Assembly (NCBI RefSeq): GCF_022170785.1
Contig: NZ_CP081870.1
Span: forward strand, 2,220,001-2,284,000
Source of the DNA: Rossellomorea marisflavi
GTDB taxonomy: Bacteria > Bacillota > Bacilli > Bacillales > Bacillaceae_B
Reading direction: 5' to 3'
Length of the DNA: 64,000 nt
The position numbers and the translations under genes were made by a program. Under the pieces are notes generated by a model, which searched no databases, was not told the origin of the DNA, and saw only the letters and a program-made list of their open reading frames with translations. Below, piece after piece: positions 1-7,646 of this stretch (its first letter is position 1; every line of letters begins with the position of its first letter).

Positions 1-105
1 AACCATATCGGTACCCAGCAGAGGGCTGCCGGAGGTAATAAAGGAAAACAGATGCAGGATACATCAGGTAAACATGCACAAGTGATTCAAACAAAGGGTG
101 AGTAA
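1..105 (+). CDS. sspN: Small acid-soluble spore protein SspN, C-terminal part (5' end outside window)
   Basis: The reading frame is open from base 1 and ends at TAA 103-105. Its last 34 residues finish with DTSGKHAQVIQTKGE, which matches the MHDTSG...MQTKGE ending I recall for SspN of B. subtilis. SspN is a minor small acid-soluble protein of the spore core made in the forespore. The start codon lies outside the window. It stands 22 bases upstream of tlp, as in B. subtilis where the two genes form a late sporulation operon. The promoter is not visible here. Confidence 0.85.
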   Translation, partial: NHIGTQQRAAGGNKGKQMQDTSGKHAQVIQTKGE

Positions 106-127
106 AGCTAAAAAGGGGGAACTTGGT

Positions 128-337
128 ATGAATCATCGTCCAGACGATCGACGTGACAACGCACAGAAGCTTCAGAGTATGGTCCAGAATACGCTGGAGA
201 ACATCGATAAGGCTGAAGAATCCATGGCCTTTACAGACAGTGAGGAACAGCTCGAGTCCATTCGTCAGAAGAATGAAAGACGGAAGGAAAGTATCGAGTC
301 ATTCCGTCAAGAAATCAAAGATGAATCGCAGTCATAA
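128..337 (+). CDS. tlp: Small acid-soluble spore protein Tlp
   Basis: This is a 69-residue hydrophilic protein, rich in Asp, Glu, Asn, Gln and Arg. The N-terminal PDDRRDNAQKLQSMVQNTLENI and the later KNERRKESIESFRQEI are diagnostic of the Tlp (thioredoxin-like, spore-specific) family; despite the name it has no CxxC. ATG 128 is chosen because AAGGGGG at 114-119 lies at normal distance; an in-frame GTG at 98 would overlap the end of sspN. Expression in the forespore is known for the family. It probably shares a transcript with sspN and is followed at once by a terminator. Confidence 0.93.
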   Translation: MNHRPDDRRDNAQKLQSMVQNTLENIDKAEESMAFTDSEEQLESIRQKNERRKESIESFRQEIKDESQS

Positions 338-339
338 TA

Positions 340-375
340 GAAAGCCACCCGTAGTTAACGGGTGGCTTTCTTTCT
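340..375 (+). terminator. Rho-independent terminator after sspN-tlp
   Basis: AAAGCCACCCG and CGGGTGGCTTT form an 11-bp stem with a short loop, followed by TCTTTCT. It separates the spore genes from yneP. Confidence 0.85.
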
Positions 376-446
376 AAGCACCACAATTCATTCCTTTCCC
401 ATGTTATGTTAAAATGGGATGGACTTTAAAAAGAGGTGCTATTACT

Positions 447-869
447 ATGCAGATATCAGAAAAAACCATTGAAGTACGCTATGCAGAAACGGACCAAATG
501 GGTGTCGTGTATCACGCCAATTATCTCGTGTGGATGGAACTCGGCAGAACGAAACTCATTGAAGACCTGGGCTTTCAATATGTAGAGATGGAACAACAGG
601 GAATCCTGTCTCCTGTCATCGACTTGAACGTCGCTTACAAGACACCAGTCAGATACGGGGAAAAAGCATTGATCAAAACATGGATTGAAGAATATGATGG
701 CATTCGTGTTACATACGGATACGAAATCTATAATGGCGATAATAAGCTCGCCCTGAGCGGTGAGTCAAGACATGCTTGCGTCAAAAAAGAATCCTTCCGT
801 CCGGTGTCTATTCGGAAGACGTTCCCGGAATGGCATGAAGCATACGAGAAGGCGAAGAAAAAGGGCTGA
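447..869 (+). CDS. yneP: Acyl-CoA thioesterase of the YbgC/4HBT hot-dog family (YneP)
   Basis: The 140-residue single-domain hot-dog thioesterase begins with IEVRYAETDQMGVVYHANYLVW. It carries the catalytic-type Asp of the D-x-MGVVYHANY motif at about residue 17 and the usual VDLNVAYKTPVRYGE core. The family hydrolyses acyl-CoA thioesters in the cytoplasm, but the substrate in Bacillus is unclear. ATG 447 has AAGAGGTG at 431-438; an in-frame ATG at 414 lacks a site and would add a non-conserved extension. It is the first gene of a two-gene unit with yneQ, which begins 5 bases after its stop. Confidence 0.9.
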   Translation: MQISEKTIEVRYAETDQMGVVYHANYLVWMELGRTKLIEDLGFQYVEMEQQGILSPVIDLNVAYKTPVRYGEKALIKTWIEEYDGIRVTYGYEIYNGDNKLALSGESRHACVKKESFRPVSIRKTFPEWHEAYEKAKKKG

Positions 870-874
870 TCGAT

Positions 875-1180
875 ATGGCCTTTGGCATCAACCGTTCAGA
901 ACTGAACCAATGGAAAGCTCGGGTGGAACAAGGAGAAATCGCCTTTTTAACACACTATTGGCTGGATCCCCGATTCCCAAATGCAAAAACCGTCACGAAG
1001 GCGGGTTGCTCCAATTTGAACGCACTCATAGAGTGGGGGATAGGGTATGGTCTGAAGCCTGAATGGATCGATCATCGTCATAGCGGCTATCCCCATTTTG
1101 ACCTCCTTGGTGACAAACAACTGCAGGTTCTCCTGGCCGAAGGGCTAGAGGACCATATTGAACGGTTCCATATGAAATAA
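875..1180 (+). CDS. yneQ: YneQ-like protein of unknown function
   Basis: This is a 101-residue soluble protein. I recognise it from position and from motifs such as HYWLDPRFPN, VTKAGCSNLNALIEWG and WIDHR...HFDLLG as YneQ of Bacillus. No biochemical role is known to me. It starts 5 bases after yneP behind AAAGGG and ends at a terminator shared with the convergent yneR. No signal peptide or membrane segment is visible. Confidence 0.85.
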   Translation: MAFGINRSELNQWKARVEQGEIAFLTHYWLDPRFPNAKTVTKAGCSNLNALIEWGIGYGLKPEWIDHRHSGYPHFDLLGDKQLQVLLAEGLEDHIERFHMK

Positions 1181-1216
1181 GAAAAAGGCTGACCTTGAAG
1201 GCCAGCCTTTTTCTTA
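1181..1216. terminator. Bidirectional terminator between yneQ and yneR
   Basis: AAAAAGGCTG-ACCTT and AAGG-CCAGCCTTTTT form a long stem with A and T tracts on both sides, so it can end both convergent genes. Confidence 0.85.
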
Positions 1217-1507
1217 TGCTTTTTTATATTCGTAAGCAGGTTCTTGTCTTTTTGAGTCAAACTCCACGAACAGGTCATGCCCGTCAAAGAACCATAGATC
1301 TCGTTCTTCAATGAAGAATGTCCGATCAGCCTTTTCCAACGTTTCCACTGCTTCAATCGGTTCTTCCTTGCTGACTCCGAGTGAGAAGCTATCATGCAAA
1401 GGACTGGATCCTCCGTATCGCACATAAAAGCGGACATACTCGCCTTCCTCTACGAGCATTTCGTCTTTAAACCAGGCAAGTGCTTCATCTGATAGATGTA
1501 TCTTCAT
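1214..1507 (-). CDS. yneR: HesB/YneR-family protein lacking the Fe-S cysteines
   Basis: The 97-residue protein has the HesB/IscA-like fold pattern: an N-terminal LSDEALAWFKDEM helix, VRFYVRYGG strands, and a C-terminal GHDLFVEFD. Position matches yneR of B. subtilis. True A-type Fe-S carriers have one Cys in the middle and a C-x-C pair at the end. None is present here, so cluster binding is unlikely and the role is unknown. GGAAGGGAG lies upstream of ATG 1507 on the minus strand. It is transcribed against yneQ and away from the CapA-like gene. Confidence 0.87.
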   Translation of the reverse strand: MKIHLSDEALAWFKDEMLVEEGEYVRFYVRYGGSSPLHDSFSLGVSKEEPIEAVETLEKADRTFFIEERDLWFFDGHDLFVEFDSKRQEPAYEYKKA

Positions 1508-1609
1508 CGACCGAGACTCCCTTCCTTATATGTATTCAACCTTCAGGTTCCCCCTTATTATAGCTTGAACAAAGGGAAACCACTAGTCATGCGCTCGTGT
1601 GCGTCCTTC

Positions 1610-2764
1610 TTATTGGGCAATTCCATCAAACATATGCGTGTTGATTTCTTTTGCAGAGTTCGAGATCAAGCCTTTTTTATGCGCCTCTGAAAGGGGGTGT
1701 AGACGGTAGTTTGAATACCCCTGTTCGGACACATACGTCGGTTCGAAGTCCACTGATGGATAAGAGAGGGACACACGACCATTTTGAATCGTTTTATTCA
1801 CCGTTATAACAGCCATGCCGCCTATATCCTTGTAATCATCCTTTTGACCTGAAAGGAAATTCCCCAATGAGTATACGATGACCGCTTCACGTCCATCTTC
1901 TGTCTTCACTTTCTCGATGGGCTGCAGTACATGAGGATGGTGACCCAAGATAATATCGACACCGTTATCTGTCATGAGTTTCCCCAGCCGCTTCTGTTCT
2001 TCATTTGGAAAACGTTCATATTCATTTCCCCAGTGAAGGCTCATTACGACCATATCCACGTCAAGTTCCCTTGCCCTTTTGACTTCATTGATCATGTTGT
2101 TTTCATCGATCAGATTGACGAGGTACTCTTTTCCGGAAGGCACAGGGATGCCGTTTGTTCCGTATGTATACGATAAGAGAGCGAATTTGATGCCATTGAC
2201 ATTGAACGTACGGATTTTTGCCTGATCTTCCGGATTTTTAAACGTTCCCACATATGGCATGGACACCTTCTCATAATAATCGATGGCACTCAAGAGACCT
2301 TTCTCACCACGGTCGATGGAGTGATTGTTTGCCGTTGTCACGACGTCCACACCAACGTCCTGGAGGGTATCGACGATTTCATGGGGGCTGTTGAAGGACG
2401 GATAAGTGGACAATCCGATCTCGGTGCCACCAGGCGCCGACTCCTGATTGGCAATAAGGAAATCAGGGGTTTTGAGAATGTCTTTAACACCGGCAAACAT
2501 GGGCGCAAAGTCGTATGAACCATCCTTTTCCGCATCTTCATACACACGGTCATGCAGAAGGATGTCCCCGATCCCAGCAATGGTGGCGCTTGTTTCGATG
2601 GACTTATCCTTCACTTGAAGCTGTTTGACTACGTGCTTTTCAGAAGTAATTGCATCTGATTTCGTGCTTGCATCATTAAACTGCATGCTCAAAAGACCAC
2701 CGACTGCAATCAGTAATAGAAAGGCAATCGCGAGTCCGATCATTTTTTTATTCACATTCATCAT
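1610..2764 (-). CDS. CapA-family (PGA_cap) metallophosphatase-like protein, membrane-anchored
   Basis: The 384-residue protein has an N-terminal anchor (about residues 9-28) and an extracellular calcineurin-like CapA domain. Motifs in order are GIGDILLHDRVYED, NQESAPGG, TTANNHSIDRG, LHWGNEYE, LGHHPHVLQPIE and YSLGNFL, all typical of the family that includes PgsA/CapA of poly-gamma-glutamate synthesis. No pgsB or pgsC gene lies near, so a capsule role is not supported by context. The start is uncertain: ATG 2764 almost abuts AAAAAGG, while GTG 2755 is better spaced. In the B. subtilis order I recall, yneR is next to plsY, so this gene looks inserted. Confidence 0.88.
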   Translation of the reverse strand: MMNVNKKMIGLAIAFLLLIAVGGLLSMQFNDASTKSDAITSEKHVVKQLQVKDKSIETSATIAGIGDILLHDRVYEDAEKDGSYDFAPMFAGVKDILKTPDFLIANQESAPGGTEIGLSTYPSFNSPHEIVDTLQDVGVDVVTTANNHSIDRGEKGLLSAIDYYEKVSMPYVGTFKNPEDQAKIRTFNVNGIKFALLSYTYGTNGIPVPSGKEYLVNLIDENNMINEVKRARELDVDMVVMSLHWGNEYERFPNEEQKRLGKLMTDNGVDIILGHHPHVLQPIEKVKTEDGREAVIVYSLGNFLSGQKDDYKDIGGMAVITVNKTIQNGRVSLSYPSVDFEPTYVSEQGYSNYRLHPLSEAHKKGLISNSAKEINTHMFDGIAQ

Positions 2765-2870
2765 CCTTTTTAACTAGTTGACTCCACCCTATTTTACACA
2801 AAAATGAAGCGAATAGGCGAAATTTTTTAAATTCATGCATGATTCAGCATGGTTGAGTCGTCGAAAACAA

Positions 2871-2900
2871 AAGAAAAAGCCCTGATATGGGCTTTTTCTT
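2871..2900 (-). terminator. Terminator after plsY
   Basis: AAGAAAAAGCCC and GGGCTTTTTCTT form a 12-bp stem around TGATAT, just past the plsY stop on the minus strand. Confidence 0.85.
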
Positions 2901-2906
2901 GATGCA

Positions 2907-3491
2907 TCAAATCCATGTGACTTTCGGTTCAGTCTTATTTTTGATACGGGCTATATTGCTTCGATGTCTGTAGATCACAAAAGCTGTGAGCACGCCTACC
3001 ACGATGATAAGGGGAACATCCCAGATGATCAACGTATAGATGAAGGCGAACACCCCTGCCATCATCGAGGAAAGTGACACATATTTGCTCAAGTAAAGAC
3101 TGATGAAGAAAACAACCAAAAGGATGACAAACACCAGCGGGGCATAGCCAAGGAGGACGCCTGCAGATGTGGCTACTGCTTTTCCACCTCTGAACCCTGC
3201 AAAAATGGGGAACATATGACCCACGACGGCTACGACTCCCGCCAAGAGCTGATAGTCATGTGTACTGGCAAAAAGCAAAGGGATGAGCGTTGCAGCCGTT
3301 CCTTTAAGGATATCCATGGCGGTCACAGTCATCCCGGCTTTCTTACCCAGCACCCTGAAGGTATTGGTTCCGCCAAGATTTCCGCTTCCGTGTTCGCGTA
3401 TATCTATTCCGTAAAAGGATTTTCCAATCCATAGTCCTGAAGGGATGGAGCCCAGTAGGTAGGATAGCACGAGTATAAGGGCTAAGATCAT
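2907..3491 (-). CDS. plsY: Acyl-phosphate:glycerol-3-phosphate acyltransferase PlsY
   Basis: PlsY is an integral membrane enzyme that moves the acyl group from acyl-phosphate to sn-glycerol-3-phosphate, the first step of phospholipid synthesis. All three signature motifs are visible: GSIPSG near the N terminus, [20 protein letters not shown], and [18 protein letters not shown]. About five hydrophobic segments are evident and the length (194 residues) is normal. The start at 3491 is preferred because AAAGGAG is 8 bases away; ATG 3497 would leave only 2 bases. It is followed by a terminator and read divergently from the nucleobase permease. Confidence 0.95.
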   Translation of the reverse strand: MILALILVLSYLLGSIPSGLWIGKSFYGIDIREHGSGNLGGTNTFRVLGKKAGMTVTAMDILKGTAATLIPLLFASTHDYQLLAGVVAVVGHMFPIFAGFRGGKAVATSAGVLLGYAPLVFVILLVVFFISLYLSKYVSLSSMMAGVFAFIYTLIIWDVPLIIVVGVLTAFVIYRHRSNIARIKNKTEPKVTWI

Positions 3492-3688
3492 ATTCATTTC
3501 TCCTTTGATATAACTAATCCACTCTTATAGTAACATGTTTTACCTATTTGTTGTGGAAAAATACTGCAAAAATTAGTACCTGTTCTTAAAAGTAGATAGT
3601 GAGTGCCTTTCTATAACATATGATTCACAGTGTCATAGATATGTTAAAATGAATCGTTAGACTAGAAAATAGAAATGAAGGTGTCAAC

Positions 3689-4963
3689 ATGCAACTCGTT
3701 TTAGCCGCACTCCAGTGGATGGCATTCATGATCGCAGGATCCATTGCCGCTCCCATTGCGATTGCCGACCTATTCCAACTGTCTCCGGTCGAGACGGCTG
3801 GATTCATCCAGAGAACCATTTTCGTATTAGGTGCCGCAAGTCTGATTCAGGCGCTCATCGGGCATAAACTCCCGATCAATGAAGGACCAGCCGGTTTATG
3901 GTGGGGTGTGTTCACCATTTATGCGGGATTTGCCGGTACGTTGTACGATTCACACAGTCAAGTGTTGGGCGTACTTCAAGGGGGGATGATTGTAAGCGGA
4001 ATCATCTTTATTATCCTGTCCTTAACAGGTTTATTGAAAAAATTGACCACTCTATTCACCCCTACAATCACATTTATTTACCTCATGCTTCTGATCCTTC
4101 AGCTGAGCGGTTCGTTCATCAAGGGGATGTTCGGCATCCAACATGAGGGGCAGCCGTTCAACTGGCTCGTGCTTCTCGGCAGCGCCCTTACGATCCTCAT
4201 CGCTCTCTTCCTGCAGGGGCATAAGGTTCAATGGCTCCGGCGATATTCGATCATCTTCGCCTTGATTGGCGGTTGGATCATCTTTGGGCTTTTAGGACTG
4301 ACCAAGACCACGTCGGTTTCTAGCAGCTGGTTTTCCCTTCCGGAGGTGTTTGCTTTCGGAAAACCCGTCTTTGATTCGGGTATCATTGTGACGGCCATCT
4401 TTATCACCTTCCTGTTGACGACGAACATGATCGCTTCGATCCGGGTCATGGAAGAAGTGATGAAAAAAAGCGGGAAGGAGGTCCCGGTCCGCTACACGCA
4501 AAGTGGTATTGCTGCGGGTATCAATCAGCTTCTTGGTGGAGGTTTCTCCGCAATCGGCTCCGTCCCGATTTCAGGAGCTGCAGGATTTGTTGCTTCTACC
4601 AGACTTTTCTCTACGCTACCGTTCATTCTCGGAAGCATCATCATCGTCGTCGCAAGCTTCGTACCGAAAGTGATGAATGTATTTGCCAGCCTCCCGGCAC
4701 CCGTCGGATACGCCGTCACCACCGTCATCTTCATCAAGATGGTCGGACTAGCCCTGGACGAATATAGAAAGGTAAAAGAGGTGGAGCGTGTCCACTTTAC
4801 AGCAGGAATCGCGCTGATCATCGGTGTAGGCGCCATGGGGGTACCGGCCAGTGCCTTTGAAGGCCTTCCAGTCATCGCTGCGTCGATCCTGAATAACGGT
4901 CTTATTCTTGGCACGATCGTAGCAATCATAACCGAACAGATCCTGATGAAAAAAAGCAGCTAA
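3689..4963 (+). CDS. NCS2-family uracil/purine permease (YwdJ-like)
   Basis: The 424-residue polytopic membrane protein has about 12-14 hydrophobic segments and NCS2 landmarks: LAALQWMAFMIAG in the first segment, GPAGLWWGVFT, QLLGGGFSAIGSVPISGAAGFV near residue 280-300, and PAPVGYAVTTVIF. It should take up a nucleobase with protons. The usual QH pair of the first segment is QW here, as in the divergent YwdJ branch, so substrate cannot be read off. AAGGTG stands before ATG 3689. Relative to the gene order I recall for B. subtilis it is an insertion between plsY and yneT. No riboswitch is visible upstream. Confidence 0.85.
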   Translation: MQLVLAALQWMAFMIAGSIAAPIAIADLFQLSPVETAGFIQRTIFVLGAASLIQALIGHKLPINEGPAGLWWGVFTIYAGFAGTLYDSHSQVLGVLQGGMIVSGIIFIILSLTGLLKKLTTLFTPTITFIYLMLLILQLSGSFIKGMFGIQHEGQPFNWLVLLGSALTILIALFLQGHKVQWLRRYSIIFALIGGWIIFGLLGLTKTTSVSSSWFSLPEVFAFGKPVFDSGIIVTAIFITFLLTTNMIASIRVMEEVMKKSGKEVPVRYTQSGIAAGINQLLGGGFSAIGSVPISGAAGFVASTRLFSTLPFILGSIIIVVASFVPKVMNVFASLPAPVGYAVTTVIFIKMVGLALDEYRKVKEVERVHFTAGIALIIGVGAMGVPASAFEGLPVIAASILNNGLILGTIVAIITEQILMKKSS

Positions 4964-5039
4964 TTGTTGAATCAAAAAGGAATCGGAGATTAGGGTGGAG
5001 AATTAAGGGAATAGTGATGTCTAAAGGAGGTTATCAACC

Positions 5040-5447
5040 ATGGAGAATCCAAGTAGAGAAGAGATCGGTCGCATCTTGAAACGGTCGAAGCGGATAGCAG
5101 TCATCGGACTGAGTGATAATCCCGCTCGGACCTCCTATACCGTCTCCCAGGCGATGCAGGCAAGCGGTTATGAAATCATCCCTGTTAATCCAACGATCGA
5201 GTCCGCTCTCGGGGTGCAGGCTGTCAGCAGTTTAAAAGACATCGAGGGTCCTGTCGATATCGTCAATGTCTTCAGACGTTCTGAATTCCTACCAGAAATT
5301 GCCCGCGAATTTGATGAGATCGATTCGCCAGTATTCTGGTCCCAGCTCGGTGTTGTGAATGAGGAGGCCTATTCCTTCCTCAAAGAAAAAGGGTATACGG
5401 TCATCATGGATCGTTGTATCAAAGTGGAACATGCCTTAACCAGATAG
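5040..5447 (+). CDS. yneT: CoA-binding domain protein YneT
   Basis: This is a 135-residue single CoA_binding domain with a Rossmann fold. The glycine-rich turn AVIGLSDNPARTSY at about residues 20-33, the IIPVNPTI strand and IVNVFRRSEF are typical of YneT/YccU proteins. These bind CoA but have no assigned reaction. An ideal AAAGGAGG at 5023-5030 precedes ATG 5040. It sits directly before parE as in B. subtilis, but a terminator separates them. Confidence 0.92.
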   Translation: MENPSREEIGRILKRSKRIAVIGLSDNPARTSYTVSQAMQASGYEIIPVNPTIESALGVQAVSSLKDIEGPVDIVNVFRRSEFLPEIAREFDEIDSPVFWSQLGVVNEEAYSFLKEKGYTVIMDRCIKVEHALTR

Positions 5448-5457
5448 GATTCACAGG

Positions 5458-5488
5458 CAAGCGGCGAATGATGCCGCTTGTTTTTTCT
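5458..5488 (+). terminator. Terminator after yneT
   Basis: CAAGCGGC and GCCGCTTG form a stem around GAATGAT, followed by TTTTTTCT. Confidence 0.88.
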
Positions 5489-5604
5489 GTGACATTTCTG
5501 CAGAAAAATGTTATCCGGGATTATGTAAATTCAGGGATTTTCATTTGCGAATTTCAAATATAACGCTAAAATAAAGCATAGTGGTTCACCATTTTGCGGG
5601 TGAA

Positions 5605-5618
5605 CGAACATGCGTTCT
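5605..5618 (+). promoter_or_regulatory. LexA (SOS) box in the parE promoter
   Basis: CGAACATGCGTTCT matches the Bacillus LexA consensus CGAACRNRYGTTYC at 13 of 14 positions. It lies just upstream of TATAGT (5624-5629), the probable -10 element, so a bound repressor would cover the -35 region. parEC of B. subtilis is, to my knowledge, a LexA target, which supports the call. Confidence 0.75.
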
Positions 5619-5672
5619 TATGGTATAGTAGTACATAGACAAGTAAGTGAAAGTGTTGAAAGGGGAATGTTC

Positions 5673-7646
5673 GTGGCCAGTCAGAAAAAGACCATGGATT
5701 ACAATGATGATGCCATTCAAGTATTGGAAGGCCTCGAAGCCGTAAGAAAACGGCCGGGGATGTACATCGGGTCCACCGATACAAGGGGACTTCATCATCT
5801 GGTTTATGAAATCGTTGATAATTCGGTGGATGAGGCGTTAGCCGGTTTCGGTAACGAAATCATTGTCACCATACATAAAGATAATAGCATCTCCGTGCAG
5901 GATAAAGGTCGCGGGATGCCTACGGGAATGCACCGTTCCGGAAAACCGACTCCGGAAGTCATCCTGACTGTCCTCCATGCCGGAGGGAAATTCGGACAGG
6001 GCGGATACAAAACAAGCGGGGGACTCCATGGCGTCGGTGCATCCGTCGTCAATGCCCTTTCAGAGTGGCTGACCGTCACGATTGAAAGAGATGGAACGAA
6101 ATATCAACAAACGTTCATCAACGGTGGGAAGCCTGAGACAACGCTCGAGAAGATCGGTACGACAAAAAAGACGGGTACTAAGATCCACTTCAAGCCCGAT
6201 CCGACCATCTTCAGCACAACCACCTATAATTACGACACCCTTTGTGAGCGTCTTAGGGAATCAGCTTTCCTGCTTAAAGGGTTTAAAATCGAGATTATTG
6301 ATGAGAGACATGATCAAAGAGATGTATTCCTATACGAAAGTGGGATACAGGCGTTCGTGGAGTACTTGAATGAAGAGAAGGACAACCTCCATAAAGTCGC
6401 ATTCTTCGAGGGAGAGAATCACACCATCGAAGTTGAATTTGCCTTCCAATTCAACGATGGATTCTCAGAAAACATCCTTTCATTTGTCAACAATGTCCGC
6501 ACCAAGGACGGCGGAACACATGAAGCGGGGGCCAAAACGGCCATGACGAGGGTGTTCAATGAATACGCACGCAAAGCAGGCATCCTGAAAGAGCGTGATA
6601 AAAATCTTGAAGGATCCGATATCAGGGAAGGACTGTCAAGTATCGTTTCGGTACGCATACCGGAAGAACTCCTTCAGTTCGAAGGCCAGACAAAAGGGAA
6701 GTTAGGGACAAGTGAAGCACGCTCCGCAGTGGATGCTGTTGTTTCCGAGCACCTGCTCTATTTCCTTGAAGAAAATCCCGACACCAGCTCATTGCTGATC
6801 AAGAAAGCCATCAAAGCGGCACAGGCGCGTGAAGCAGCCCGTAAGGCAAGAGAAGAAGCAAGGAATGGCAAAAAGCGTAAGCGGTCCGAAACCGTACTAT
6901 CCGGCAAATTGACACCCGCGCAATCCAGGAATCCCGAGCGGAATGAACTTTATCTTGTGGAGGGTGATTCCGCAGGGGGATCAGCGAAACAAGGTCGGGA
7001 CCGGAAATTCCAGGCGATCCTTCCCCTAAGAGGAAAAGTAATCAACACGGAAAAAGCCAAGCTTGCGGATATTTTCAAGAACGAAGAGATCAACACGATC
7101 ATTCATGCAATCGGTGGAGGAGTGGGGCCTGAGTTCAATGTCGATGATATCAACTACGATAAGATCGTGATCATGACTGACGCCGATACAGACGGTGCCC
7201 ATATACAGGTTCTCTTATTGACGTTCTTCTATCGCTATATGAAGCCTCTTGTAGAAGCAGGAAAGGTGTATATAGCCCTTCCACCTCTCTATAAAGTGAG
7301 CAAAGGCGTCGGAAAGAAGGAAAAGATCGAATATGCATGGACAGATGAAGAGCTGAAGGGTGCAGTCGCCAAAATAGGAAAAGGGTATATGATCCAGCGC
7401 TATAAAGGACTGGGTGAGATGAATGCCGATCAGCTGTGGGAAACGACGATGGATCCCGAAACCAGGGCTCTCATCCGCGTGAAGATCGATGATGCAGCCA
7501 GAGCGGAACGCCGTGTCACCACTCTGATGGGTGATAAGGTCGAGCCACGTAGGAAGTGGATCGAAAGCAATGTCGCCTTCGGTCTTGAAGAAGAAGGAAG
7601 CATCCTTGAAAATGAGAACATCATGGTCGCAGAGGAGGGGCAATAA
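5673..7646 (+). CDS. parE: DNA topoisomerase IV subunit B (ParE)
   Basis: ParE is the ATPase subunit of topoisomerase IV, which decatenates daughter chromosomes. The 657-residue protein shows the GHKL ATPase domain (EIVDNSVDEALAG, DKGRGMPTG, GGLHGVGASVVNALS), the transducer domain, then the TOPRIM domain with EGDSAGGSAKQGR near residue 430 and the metal-binding DADTDGAH. GTG 5673 is chosen because AGGGG at 5661-5665 is 7 bases away and the N terminus then matches B. subtilis; ATG 5610 and ATG 5667 lack proper spacing. The stop shares one base with the parC start (TAATG), so translation is coupled. Confidence 0.97.
   Translation: MASQKKTMDYNDDAIQVLEGLEAVRKRPGMYIGSTDTRGLHHLVYEIVDNSVDEALAGFGNEIIVTIHKDNSISVQDKGRGMPTGMHRSGKPTPEVILTVLHAGGKFGQGGYKTSGGLHGVGASVVNALSEWLTVTIERDGTKYQQTFINGGKPETTLEKIGTTKKTGTKIHFKPDPTIFSTTTYNYDTLCERLRESAFLLKGFKIEIIDERHDQRDVFLYESGIQAFVEYLNEEKDNLHKVAFFEGENHTIEVEFAFQFNDGFSENILSFVNNVRTKDGGTHEAGAKTAMTRVFNEYARKAGILKERDKNLEGSDIREGLSSIVSVRIPEELLQFEGQTKGKLGTSEARSAVDAVVSEHLLYFLEENPDTSSLLIKKAIKAAQAREAARKAREEARNGKKRKRSETVLSGKLTPAQSRNPERNELYLVEGDSAGGSAKQGRDRKFQAILPLRGKVINTEKAKLADIFKNEEINTIIHAIGGGVGPEFNVDDINYDKIVIMTDADTDGAHIQVLLLTFFYRYMKPLVEAGKVYIALPPLYKVSKGVGKKEKIEYAWTDEELKGAVAKIGKGYMIQRYKGLGEMNADQLWETTMDPETRALIRVKIDDAARAERRVTTLMGDKVEPRRKWIESNVAFGLEEEGSILENENIMVAEEGQ

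Noticed and set aside
4525..4929. 134-codon minus-strand frame
   Set aside because: Antisense shadow of the NCS2 permease.
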